Assembly: GCA_023228945.1 (NCBI GenBank)
Contig: JALOAI010000014.1
Coordinates: 1-64,000 of the forward strand
DNA length: 64,000 nt
Source: Pigmentiphaga sp.
Lineage (GTDB): Bacteria; Pseudomonadota; Gammaproteobacteria; Burkholderiales; Burkholderiaceae_B
Direction of reading: 5' to 3'
Within the stretch, counting starts at the first letter, position 1, and the number at the start of each line of letters is the position of its first letter. Of this stretch, positions 1-7,235 are shown piece after piece. A program made the position numbers and the translations under genes. The notes beneath the pieces are model-generated. The model searched no databases. It saw only the letters and a program-made list of their open reading frames with translations, and was not told the DNA's origin.

Positions 1-23
1 CCTTGCCGATCCGGAAAAACCGA

Positions 24-383
24 TCAGGCCGCCAGGGCAGCCTTGGCCTGCTGCACCACGGCCGCGAAGCCGGCCTTGTCGCGCACGGCCATGTCGGCCA
101 GCACCTTGCGATCGAGGTCGATCGCGGCTTTTTTGAGGCCGGCGATGAAGGCGCTGTAGCTCATGCCCTGCTCGCGCGTGGCGGCGTTGATACGGGTGAT
201 CCAGAGTGCGCGGAAAGTGCGCTTTTTGTTGCGGCGATCGCGGTAGGCGTACTGCCCGGCGCGCATGACCGCCTGCTTGGCGATACGGAATACATTACCG
301 CGGCGGCCACGATAGCCCTTGGCGGCGGCGATGACTTTTTTGTGGCGGGCGCGGGCGGTTACACCGCGTTTGACTCGAGGCAT
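24..383 (-). CDS. rplT: 50S ribosomal protein L20
   Basis: This 119-residue protein is ribosomal protein L20, which binds 23S rRNA and is needed early in assembly of the large subunit. The whole length matches the family, starting MPRVKRGVTARARHKKVI and ending in an alanine-rich tail. A CAGGAG ribosome binding site lies 7 bases before the ATG. It follows rpmI by 15 bases, so the two are surely one transcript. In other bacteria L20 represses its own operon by binding the rpmI leader; that this happens here is inference from the family. Nothing unusual is seen. Confidence 0.97.
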   Translation of the reverse strand: MPRVKRGVTARARHKKVIAAAKGYRGRRGNVFRIAKQAVMRAGQYAYRDRRNKKRTFRALWITRINAATREQGMSYSAFIAGLKKAAIDLDRKVLADMAVRDKAGFAAVVQQAKAALAA

Positions 384-398
384 GTGTGGACTCCTGGA

Positions 399-596
399 TC
401 AAGCAAAGGGCATCATGGCGCGAACCGACTTGACGTCGGCTTCGTGCACGGCGGTAATGCCGCGCAGCTGGCGCTTGTTTTTGGTGGTTTTCTTGGTGAG
501 GATGTGGCGCTTGAACGCGTGACCCCGCTTGATCGATCCGCTGCCGCGAACCTTGAAGCGCTTGGCAGCGCTTTTTTTGGTTTTCATCTTGGGCAT
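399..596 (-). CDS. rpmI: 50S ribosomal protein L35
   Basis: This is the 65-residue ribosomal protein L35, very rich in lysine and arginine, with the typical start MPKMKTKKSAAKRF. Its length is exactly that of the family. A GGAAG sequence precedes the ATG. It sits directly before rplT. The gap to infC upstream is 475 bases, far longer than is common for this operon, and infC appears to end in its own terminator, so rpmI-rplT may be expressed from a separate promoter. Confidence 0.97.
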   Translation of the reverse strand: MPKMKTKKSAAKRFKVRGSGSIKRGHAFKRHILTKKTTKNKRQLRGITAVHEADVKSVRAMMPFA

Positions 597-927
597 GATG
601 ATGACTTCCGTAGTTTATGACATGACATCAGGCGCGCCCCCCAACGGGGCACCTTGGATGGCCTGGCATCACTTGTTGTGGAAACTTCCCGGCTGGCGGC
701 ACCACCCGACACCGAAGCAGCCTGCCAGTCTGCGTTCACGGCAGGCAAACACCTGCGGGACCGCAACTGGCCCTAGCCTTTTTGCAGACAACCGCTTGCG
801 GTTGGCGCGCCAGGCTTGGGCGGCTTTCGTCGTTATCTGGGTTTTGCCTTGAGGTTACCCAAAGCGGCGCACGAATCCGCCACCGCTTCCGGCACCGAAA
901 ACGAGTTTCGAGCCATCCGGCTTTTGC

Positions 928-970
928 GCTGCACACTATACCGCTGCACACTATGCCGCTGTACATTACG
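928..970. repeat. three imperfect 15-bp tandem repeats
   Basis: Two nearly identical units, GCTGCACACTATACC (928-942) and GCTGCACACTATGCC (943-957), are followed by a decayed third copy starting GCTGTACATTACG at 958. They lie between the putative rpmI -10 box and the gene. The function is unknown. They may be simple slippage repeats. Confidence 0.55.
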
Positions 971-996
971 CATATGGCAGGCTACGCAAACCAGAA

Positions 997-1002
997 ATTA
1001 TA
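997..1002 (-). promoter_or_regulatory. possible -10 box for rpmI-rplT
   Basis: On the minus strand this reads TATAAT, a perfect sigma-70 -10 hexamer. It sits just downstream of the infC terminator and about 400 bases before rpmI. The hexamer 17 bases upstream reads TTTCTC, a poor -35, so the assignment rests on the -10 box and the context only. Confidence 0.35.
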
Positions 1003-1014
1003 GCGGGAATCCAG

Positions 1015-1052
1015 AAAAAGAGAAAGGCGCCCACCGTTGCCGATGGCGCGCC
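1015..1052 (-). terminator. rho-independent terminator after infC
   Basis: On the minus strand GGCGC, a bulged G and CCA pair with TGG and GCGCC around a loop TCGGCAACGG. The stem is followed directly by TTTCTCTTTTT. It starts about 20 bases after the infC stop codon. It should end or attenuate the thrS-infC transcript before rpmI-rplT. Confidence 0.7.
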
Positions 1053-1071
1053 CCTGGGATGCGGAATGGGC

Positions 1072-1611
1072 TCAGGCGGCCTTGCCCGCAGCCGGTTTCT
1101 TTTTGGGTGACAACACCATGACCATCTGACGCCCCTCGAGCTTGGGCATGGATTCGACCTGGCACAGTTCGAGCAGATCGTCGCGAACCCGTTCGAGCAC
1201 GCGCATACCGAGCTCCTGGTGGGCCATTTCGCGGCCGCGGAAACGCAGCGTGACCTTGCATTTGTCGCCTTCTTCCAGGAAGCGGCGCAGATTGCGCAAC
1301 TTGACCTGGTAGTCGCCCTCGTCGGTGGCGGGTCGGAACTTGACCTCTTTGACTTGGGTGACTTTCTGTTTTTGGCGAGCTTCGTGCTGGCGCTTTTGTT
1401 CCTGGTAGCGGAACTTGCCGTAATCCATCAGCCGGCAAACCGGCGGTTGGGCGGTTGGCGCGATCTCGACCAGATCGACTTCATGTTGCTCGGACAGGCG
1501 GAAGGCTTCGGCCAGCTTGACCACGCCGAGCTGCTCTCCGTCGAGACCTATCAGACGCACCTCGGGCGCGGTAATCTCGCCATTGATGCGATTGGACTTA
1601 TCGGTTGCGAT
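1072..1611 (-). CDS. infC: translation initiation factor IF-3, ATC start codon
   Basis: IF-3 binds the 30S subunit, prevents subunit joining and checks the start codon in the P site. The family N-terminus (MATDKSNRINGEITAPEVR) is encoded in full only if translation starts at an ATC codon at 1611-1609. An AAGGAG Shine-Dalgarno sequence sits 8 bases before this ATC. A GTG at 1560 would cut 17 conserved residues. With the ATC start the protein is 179 residues, the usual length. Non-canonical infC start codons (AUU in E. coli) are the known basis of IF-3 autoregulation, because IF-3 discriminates against them; that logic probably applies here. The gene follows thrS by 34 bases and is followed by a terminator. 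Confidence 0.95.
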   Translation of the reverse strand: MATDKSNRINGEITAPEVRLIGLDGEQLGVVKLAEAFRLSEQHEVDLVEIAPTAQPPVCRLMDYGKFRYQEQKRQHEARQKQKVTQVKEVKFRPATDEGDYQVKLRNLRRFLEEGDKCKVTLRFRGREMAHQELGMRVLERVRDDLLELCQVESMPKLEGRQMVMVLSPKKKPAAGKAA

Positions 1612-1645
1612 GTTGACGACTCCTTAAAGACGACGAAAGGGATAT

Positions 1646-3598
1646 TCAGGCATTGGCCACCGGCGCCGCCACTTGGCGGCGCTCGGCGATATCGGTGTGC
1701 AGCAATTGGGCGAATTCGGCCACACTCATGGCGCCGAGATCCTGGCCGCCGCGCGCGCGAACGGCCACCTGGCCCGATTGACGCTCTTTATCGCCAACCA
1801 CAAGAATATACGGTAGTTTTTGTACGCTATGTGACCGGATTTTATAAGTGATCTTTTCGCCACGCAAATCCGCGTCGACGCGCAAGCCCTGGATGCGCAA
1901 GGTGTTGGCCACCTCGCGGGCGTAATCGGCGGTGGCCTCGGAGATATTGCACACCACCGCCTGCACCGGTGCCAGCCAGGGCGGCATGGCGCCGGCGTAG
2001 TTTTCGATCAGCATGCCGATGAAGCGCTCGAGCGAACCCAGGATGGCGCGATGCAGCATCACGGGCGGCCGGCGCTGATCGTTGGCATCCACGTACTCGG
2101 CGCCCAGGCGGCCAGGCATGGAAAAATCGACCTGGATGGTGCCGCACTGCCAATGCCGGCCAATGGCATCGCGCAGTGTGTACTCGATCTTGGGGCCATA
2201 GAACGCGCCGTCGCCCGGCGCCACTTCGTAGGGCACGCCAGCGCGTTCAAGGCTGGTGATCAGCGCGGCCTCGGCCTTGTCCCAGCTTTCGTCGGAGCCG
2301 ATGCGTTTCTCGGGCCGGGTCGCGATCTTGTACAACACGTCGGTAAAGCCGAAATCGGCATACACGCGCTGCAGCTGCTCGGTAAACGCCACGCACTCGT
2401 CGAGGATTTGATCTTCGGTACAGAAGATGTGGCCGTCGTCCTGGGTGAAACCACGCACCCGCATCATGCCGTGCAAGGCCCCCGAGGGCTCGTTGCGATG
2501 GCATTGGCCGAATTCACCGTAACGCAGCGGCAGATCGCGGTATGAGTGCAGATGGGCATTGAAGATCTGCACATGGCCCGGACAGTTCATGGGCTTGAGC
2601 GCGTAGTAGCGGTTCTCCGACTCCGTCGTGAACATGTTCTCGCGGTAGTTTTCCCAGTGTCCGGTTTTTTCCCAGAGCCGGCGATCGAGGATCTGCGGCG
2701 CCTTGACTTCCTGGTAGCCGCTATCGCGATAGACCTGCCGCATGTACTGTTCGACCTGCTGCCAGAGGGTCCAGCCCTTGGGATGCCAGAACACCAGCCC
2801 TGGCGCCTCGTCTTGGAAATGGAAGAGATCCAGCTCGCGGCCGAGGCGGCGGTGATCGCGCTTTTCGGCTTCCTCGAGCATGTGCAGGTAGGCGTCCTGC
2901 TCTTCTTTGGTGGCCCACGCCGTACCGTAGATGCGCTGCAGCATCTCGTTGTTGCTGTCGCCGCGCCAATAGGCGCCGGCCACGCTCATAAGCTTGAAGA
3001 CCTTGAGCTTGCCGGTGGATGGCACGTGGGGCCCCCGGCACAGATCGATGAAGTCGCCCTCGCGATACAGGCTGATCGTTTGGTTCTCGGGGATGGACGC
3101 GATGATCTCGGCCTTGTATTGCTCGCCGATGGATTTGAAGAACGCCACGGCGTCGTCGCGCTGCCATTCCTCGCGGGTGACGGGCTCATCTTTGCGCGCG
3201 AGCTCGGTCATCTTTTTTTCGATGGCCTGGAGATCCTCGGGCGTAAAGGGCCGCGAGAACGAAAAATCGTAGTAGAAGCCGTTGTCGATCACCGGGCCGA
3301 TCGTGACCTGCGCCTCGGGAAATAGCTCTTTGACGGCATAGGCCAGCAAGTGCGCCGTAGAGTGGCGCAGGATCTCGAGCCCGTCGGCGTCGCGGGCGGT
3401 GACAATGGCGACGTCGGCATCGCCATCGATACGATAATTGGTGTCGACCAGCCGGGAATCCTCTTCGCCCGCCTGCCGCACCCGCCCGGCCAGCGCCGCG
3501 CGCGCGAGGCCAGTGCCGATCGACTGAGCGATATCGGCAATGGTCACGGGCTCGGGATACTGGCGCTGGGAGCCATCGGGCAAAGTAATCTGCGGCAT
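1646..3598 (-). CDS. thrS: threonyl-tRNA synthetase
   Basis: This cytoplasmic class II synthetase of 650 residues charges tRNA-Thr. An N-terminal TGS domain (about 1-65) is followed by the editing domain, the catalytic core and the anticodon-binding domain at the C-terminus. The core motif MNCPGH is at 337-342, with Cys339 matching the zinc ligand Cys334 of E. coli, and the motif-2 region HRNEPSGALHG follows. I chose the ATG at 3598 because the family starts MPQITLPDGS and AGAAGG precedes it; an upstream in-frame start at 3637 only adds non-conserved residues. infC follows 34 bases downstream. The region upstream carries tandem hairpins described separately. Confidence 0.97.
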   Translation of the reverse strand: MPQITLPDGSQRQYPEPVTIADIAQSIGTGLARAALAGRVRQAGEEDSRLVDTNYRIDGDADVAIVTARDADGLEILRHSTAHLLAYAVKELFPEAQVTIGPVIDNGFYYDFSFSRPFTPEDLQAIEKKMTELARKDEPVTREEWQRDDAVAFFKSIGEQYKAEIIASIPENQTISLYREGDFIDLCRGPHVPSTGKLKVFKLMSVAGAYWRGDSNNEMLQRIYGTAWATKEEQDAYLHMLEEAEKRDHRRLGRELDLFHFQDEAPGLVFWHPKGWTLWQQVEQYMRQVYRDSGYQEVKAPQILDRRLWEKTGHWENYRENMFTTESENRYYALKPMNCPGHVQIFNAHLHSYRDLPLRYGEFGQCHRNEPSGALHGMMRVRGFTQDDGHIFCTEDQILDECVAFTEQLQRVYADFGFTDVLYKIATRPEKRIGSDESWDKAEAALITSLERAGVPYEVAPGDGAFYGPKIEYTLRDAIGRHWQCGTIQVDFSMPGRLGAEYVDANDQRRPPVMLHRAILGSLERFIGMLIENYAGAMPPWLAPVQAVVCNISEATADYAREVANTLRIQGLRVDADLRGEKITYKIRSHSVQKLPYILVVGDKERQSGQVAVRARGGQDLGAMSVAEFAQLLHTDIAERRQVAAPVANA

Positions 3599-3941
3599 GA
3601 AATCGACCTTCTCTTGCGGAGGACACGGCCACCCCAAAAGATAGGTAGACCGAGTGGAACCCTATATGCTATCACAAAGTCATGATTGTCATTTTTTGTT
3701 TCAAAATTAAAGCTCCACAAGGCTTGACCGGCCCACTTCCGCCTCGTAATCTGGAGTCACTGCCGAAACGGCAGTTCAGGAAGAACGCTCTCGGAGCGTT
3801 CACTGCCTCCTGGCAGTAACGGCCACCCAAGCGGTGGCCGTTCTCGTTTCGTTCGCCACAACAACGGTCGCCGCCCTGCCCGCCATAGCCGCCGCGCCAC
3901 GATCCCCGTGCCACGCGCAATGCGTGCGATGCGCCCATGCC
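3599..3941. other. thrS upstream region
   Basis: This 343-base spacer has no convincing gene. An AT-rich stretch at about 3664-3715 is promoter-like on both strands, but no clear -35/-10 pair stands out. It is followed by four adjacent perfect hairpins (3759-3842), annotated separately. Confidence 0.5.
3759..3842. ncRNA. four tandem hairpins, candidate structured RNA
   Basis: Four perfect stem-loops follow each other with almost no spacing. They are ACTGCC/GGCAGT (3759-3775, loop GAAAC), GAACGCTC/GAGCGTTC (3783-3801, loop TCG), ACTGCC/GGCAGT (3802-3817, loop TCCT) and AACGGCCACC/GGTGGCCGTT (3818-3842, loop CAAGC). Stems one and three have identical arms, so they could also pair with each other around stem two, giving two exclusive folds. 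The strand is not certain. On the plus strand the last, strongest stem is followed by CTCGTTTCGTT, which could act as a terminator for a small RNA starting in the AT-rich region near 3700. On the minus strand the elements would lie in or before the thrS leader, with an AGGA loop in stem three. Confidence 0.4.
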
Positions 3942-4163
3942 TCAGCGCAGGGTTTGCTCCACCGCTTCGTCAGCCAGCTGATATGCCCGGCCTCGCGCCT
4001 CTTCAAGGGTGGGCCACACGCGATCGTCGTCTTCGATGGGAGATTGATCCGCAAAGCGCACCCTGACCCGATAGCCGCCGCCAGCGTTCAGAACTTCGAT
4101 GGTGAAAGGCTCACCATCCAAAATACAGCGCTCCAGGCGCCGCCACGCCGCCGTGGTCGTCAT
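3942..4163 (-). CDS. small hypothetical protein
   Basis: This 73-residue acidic protein is not one I recognise. It has no signal peptide or membrane segment. It shows a short beta-rich middle (GEPFTIEVLNAGGGYRVRVRF) and a helical C-terminus (LEEARGRAYQLADEAVEQTLR). Codon usage looks like that of its neighbours and the frame is intact, which supports a real gene, but the function is unknown. It is the nearest gene upstream of thrS on the same strand, separated by the hairpin region. Confidence 0.6.
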   Translation of the reverse strand: MTTTAAWRRLERCILDGEPFTIEVLNAGGGYRVRVRFADQSPIEDDDRVWPTLEEARGRAYQLADEAVEQTLR

Positions 4164-4218
4164 TGTTGCACCTCATTCGAAAACGGATGATGGAAAGAAA
4201 ATGCCAGCGTGCTTTGCC

Positions 4219-4243
4219 GGGCGGCGCCAAAGGCGCCCCGCCC
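4219..4243 (-). terminator. possible stem-loop terminator
   Basis: On the minus strand GGGCGGGGCGCC and GGCGCCGCCC form a strong stem with a two-base bulge and a TTT loop, about 35 bases after the small membrane protein gene at 4278. No T-tract follows directly, so it may act only as an RNA-stabilising or weak termination structure. Confidence 0.3.
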
Positions 4244-4277
4244 GCGGCAGCGAACGGCTCCGGCACGAGATGCCGGA

Positions 4278-4439
4278 TCAGCCAAAGGTGACGATGGCTT
4301 TGTAGACCAGCGCCGCCAGGGCCGCCAGAAAACCGAGGCCGATGAGCAAGACCCCGCCATCTCGGGCCCGCAGGCCGAAACCGATGAAACTCAGGATGAG
4401 GCCAAGCACCAAGATCACCAGCCACCAGGAAACCGACAT
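4278..4439 (-). CDS. small two-helix membrane protein
   Basis: This 53-residue protein consists almost entirely of two hydrophobic helices (about 5-22 and 29-50) linked by a short charged loop (LRARDGG), so it is an inner-membrane hairpin. A good Shine-Dalgarno AAGGAG lies 5 bases before the ATG at 4439; the longer open frame upstream lacks such support. I do not recognise a named family. No function can be given. Confidence 0.65.
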   Translation of the reverse strand: MSVSWWLVILVLGLILSFIGFGLRARDGGVLLIGLGFLAALAALVYKAIVTFG

Positions 4440-4598
4440 GCGCACTCCTTGGATATCAGCGGCGATGATACCCCAGTGTAGCGGATAGAAACACGATGGA
4501 GACAGGCGGCACGCGTTGAGCCGGCGCGGGATGGCCGTTACACTGTGCCGCGCCCTTGATTCACCATCCGAACCCAACACACTACCGATATTCCGCCC

Positions 4599-7235
4599 AT
4601 GCCAAGGCGCACGCCCGGCCCGCTTCGGACTCCGGCCTTGCGCGCACCTCCGATAATGGATTCCCCCGACCCCTCCGACGGCAGCCTCTCCTCCGTTACC
4701 ACCCGCGCCACGTTCGCGCGCCTCGGTATGGTCGGCACTTATATTCAATTGGCGGCCCTCACGGGATTCTGGATGTCCGTTGCCGGCTTGAGCCACCTGT
4801 TGCCGATCGGGCTGCGCCCCTTGAGCGGCTACTTGCTCAGCTTGCCGCTAGCTATCGCATCGTTTGGCGCTTCCGTGCTTTTGCTGGTGCTGGCTTGGTT
4901 TCCGCGCGCCAAGCCGCGGTGGAGCGAGGCCGCGGCGCTGGGCGTGGCGCTGGCCTACGGATTGAGCCTCGCCGCCGTGGACGATCCCGGCCTCATGGGC
5001 CGGCCAATCGCGTCAGGCCTGGCCGCCGCCCTGCTGATCAGCGCCGCCTTGCTGCAGGCCAGAAGCCTGCGCCGAACGGCGCCCTGGCCCAGGCCCCTGA
5101 CCGGCGCCGGCCTCTGCACCGCTGTGCTGGGCTCCCTGGTCTCGGTGTTCGGAGCTCAGATGCTGGTCGATCACCACCGCCTCGACGCCCAATATCACGC
5201 CCGTCAACTGAGCCATGAACTCATTTACCGCACCTCGCGCGGCATGGCCGAGAGCTCGGGCTGGCTGCGCCGCCTCGCCGACCGTTGGTCGATTCTGGCC
5301 CATCCGCCCTCCATCACGCTGCTGAATCAGGAACTGCGCAGCTATCTGCGCGACAGCCCCGTATTCCGTGAGCTGGCCGTCATCGACGGCGACGAAGTCG
5401 TGCTGGCGCTCGGCACCCCCAGTGCGACGGGGGCCCGCCCGCCACTGGGCGAACGAGACGCCTTGCTGCCCTCGGCCGCCCAGGCGCGCGACACCGCGCA
5501 GCTGATCCGCCACCCGGCGGAGCTCCTGGGGCCGAACGACATCGAGAGCCTCCTATTGGTTCCGGTGAGCCGGGACGACGCGTCGGCGCTGGTGATCGCC
5601 GGTACCGTAACGCTGCATCATGTGCTCGACGAAGTGGCCTTGCGCTCCCCGCAAGGATTCGATTTTCGCGTTCTGCGCGACGACGAGCCCGCCTATAGCA
5701 CCACACCCCACTGGCCACGGCGCGCCGCCGTGCAGGGCCGGATGCCATTGCCGCTCGACGACACGCTGCGCTGGCAAATCGAGTATGCCTACCGTTCGGC
5801 CCAGGCCTGGCCGCTGGCGCGCGTGTTTCCCGAAACTCTCCTGCTGGCCGGCCTGATCTTTACGTTCTGCCTGATAGTGGCCCAACAACTGGGCCGGCTG
5901 GCTCGCCAGCGTGCGGGGCAGCTACACCACGGCGCGCTGCACGATCCGCTGACCGGCCTGCCCAATCGCAGCCAGCTCGAACAGACCCTTATTCTGGCGC
6001 GTCGCGAGCTGCACGATGCGCCGGGTACGATGGCGGTCATTCTCATCGATCTCGACGGCATCAAACTGGTCAACGACTCGATGGGCCACTTGGCGGGCGA
6101 CCGCATCTTGCTGGAAGCCGCGCGGCGGCTGCGCCACCGGATGGGGCAGATCGGCTTCGTGGCCCGCCTCGGCGGTGATGAGTTCGTCGTCGTGCTGCGC
6201 GACCCCCAAGCGGCGGACGCCGAGCCGCTGGCGCAAGCCATCCTCGCCGATCTGGCGCGCCCTTACAGTATCGACGGCACCTGGCTGCGGATCACAGCCA
6301 GCGCGGGCCTCAGCTCGGGCGGCGAAACCGAGGACCCGATGCAATGGGTGCGCGAGGCCGACCTGGCCATGGTGCGCGCCAAGCAGGAAGGTCGCAACAC
6401 GTGGCGCCGCTACACGTCCGACATGAGCGGCGATCTCGCCCAGAGGCTGGCCATGCGCAGCCACCTGCAGGATGCGCTCGACCAGAAGCAAATGGACCTG
6501 CATTACCAACCCATCGTGGAGGGCCGCACCGGCAAGGTCGTCGGGATCGAAGCGCTCTTGCGCTGGCGGCATGACACCTTGGGCGACATCGCTCCCGACC
6601 GCTTTCTGCCGCTGGCCGAAGATACCGGCCAGATCGTGCCGCTCAGCGATTGGGTTTTGCAACGGGCTTGTGAGCAGGCCGCCATCCTGCGGCAGTCGGG
6701 CCAGGCGGAATTGCCGGTCATCATCAACGTTTCGCCGCTTTACTTCCGCCGCGAAGAGTTCATCGACACCGTCAAAAGAAACCTGGCGGCCGCCGAGCTC
6801 CCCAGCGAGAATCTGCAGATGGAAATCACCGAGCGGCTGCTGGCCAGCGACGGCGACCGCGCCTCGCGTCTGCTGGCCCGCCTGCGCGGCCTTGGGGTCA
6901 AGGTTTCGATCGACGATTTCGGCACCGGCTACTCCAGCTTCAGTGCCCTGAAGAACCTGCCGGTCGACAAGATCAAGATCGATGGCAGTTTCATCGCGAA
7001 CGTCGTCGATAACGCCGACGATGCGGCGATCGTCCAGGGCATCATCGCCATGGCGCACCATCTCGGCCTGCGCGTGGTGGCCGAAGGCGTCGAAACCGAA
7101 GCCCAGTTCGCGTTCCTGCGGCAGCACCAGTGCGACGAATACCAGGGCTTTCTGTTCTGCCGTCCGCTTGCCTTTGCCGCGCTGCAGGAATGGCTGCGGG
7201 ATCACGACGGCAGCGTCCCGCCGCCCCAAGCCTAG
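4599..7235 (+). CDS. membrane GGDEF-EAL cyclic-di-GMP protein
   Basis: The protein is predicted to make and/or degrade the second messenger cyclic di-GMP. The N-terminal 190 residues hold about five hydrophobic segments; a soluble, probably periplasmic sensor stretch follows (about 190-403), then another membrane helix (about 404-433). The GGDEF domain keeps GGDEF at 525-529. No RxxD inhibition site is seen five residues before it. The EAL domain keeps EAL at 651-653 and the motifs INVSP, EITE, DDFGTGYS and EGVET, so both activities may be intact. The start is uncertain: ATG at 4656 would remove 19 residues, and neither has a good ribosome binding site. It converges with recD, and the two stop codons share the bases CTAG. 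Confidence 0.9.
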   Translation: MPRRTPGPLRTPALRAPPIMDSPDPSDGSLSSVTTRATFARLGMVGTYIQLAALTGFWMSVAGLSHLLPIGLRPLSGYLLSLPLAIASFGASVLLLVLAWFPRAKPRWSEAAALGVALAYGLSLAAVDDPGLMGRPIASGLAAALLISAALLQARSLRRTAPWPRPLTGAGLCTAVLGSLVSVFGAQMLVDHHRLDAQYHARQLSHELIYRTSRGMAESSGWLRRLADRWSILAHPPSITLLNQELRSYLRDSPVFRELAVIDGDEVVLALGTPSATGARPPLGERDALLPSAAQARDTAQLIRHPAELLGPNDIESLLLVPVSRDDASALVIAGTVTLHHVLDEVALRSPQGFDFRVLRDDEPAYSTTPHWPRRAAVQGRMPLPLDDTLRWQIEYAYRSAQAWPLARVFPETLLLAGLIFTFCLIVAQQLGRLARQRAGQLHHGALHDPLTGLPNRSQLEQTLILARRELHDAPGTMAVILIDLDGIKLVNDSMGHLAGDRILLEAARRLRHRMGQIGFVARLGGDEFVVVLRDPQAADAEPLAQAILADLARPYSIDGTWLRITASAGLSSGGETEDPMQWVREADLAMVRAKQEGRNTWRRYTSDMSGDLAQRLAMRSHLQDALDQKQMDLHYQPIVEGRTGKVVGIEALLRWRHDTLGDIAPDRFLPLAEDTGQIVPLSDWVLQRACEQAAILRQSGQAELPVIINVSPLYFRREEFIDTVKRNLAAAELPSENLQMEITERLLASDGDRASRLLARLRGLGVKVSIDDFGTGYSSFSALKNLPVDKIKIDGSFIANVVDNADDAAIVQGIIAMAHHLGLRVVAEGVETEAQFAFLRQHQCDEYQGFLFCRPLAFAALQEWLRDHDGSVPPPQA

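Larger units (their letters stand above)
597..1071. other. long infC-rpmI spacer, probable rpmI leader
   Basis: These 475 bases hold no convincing gene on either strand. On the minus strand they contain the infC terminator (1015-1052), a TATAAT hexamer (997-1002) that could be a -10 box, and three imperfect copies of a 15-base repeat (928-970). In well studied bacteria the L20 autoregulatory RNA structure lies before rpmI, so the lower part of this spacer may hold it. I could not recognise that structure by eye. Confidence 0.5.

Noticed and set aside
3599..3941. T-box or tRNA-like element before thrS.
   Set aside because: No T-box sequence, specifier loop or tRNA cloverleaf could be recognised; only the simple hairpins are clear.
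5922..7229. 435-codon open frame antisense to the GGDEF-EAL gene.
   Set aside because: It mirrors the catalytic domains of a clear gene and shows no domain of its own.
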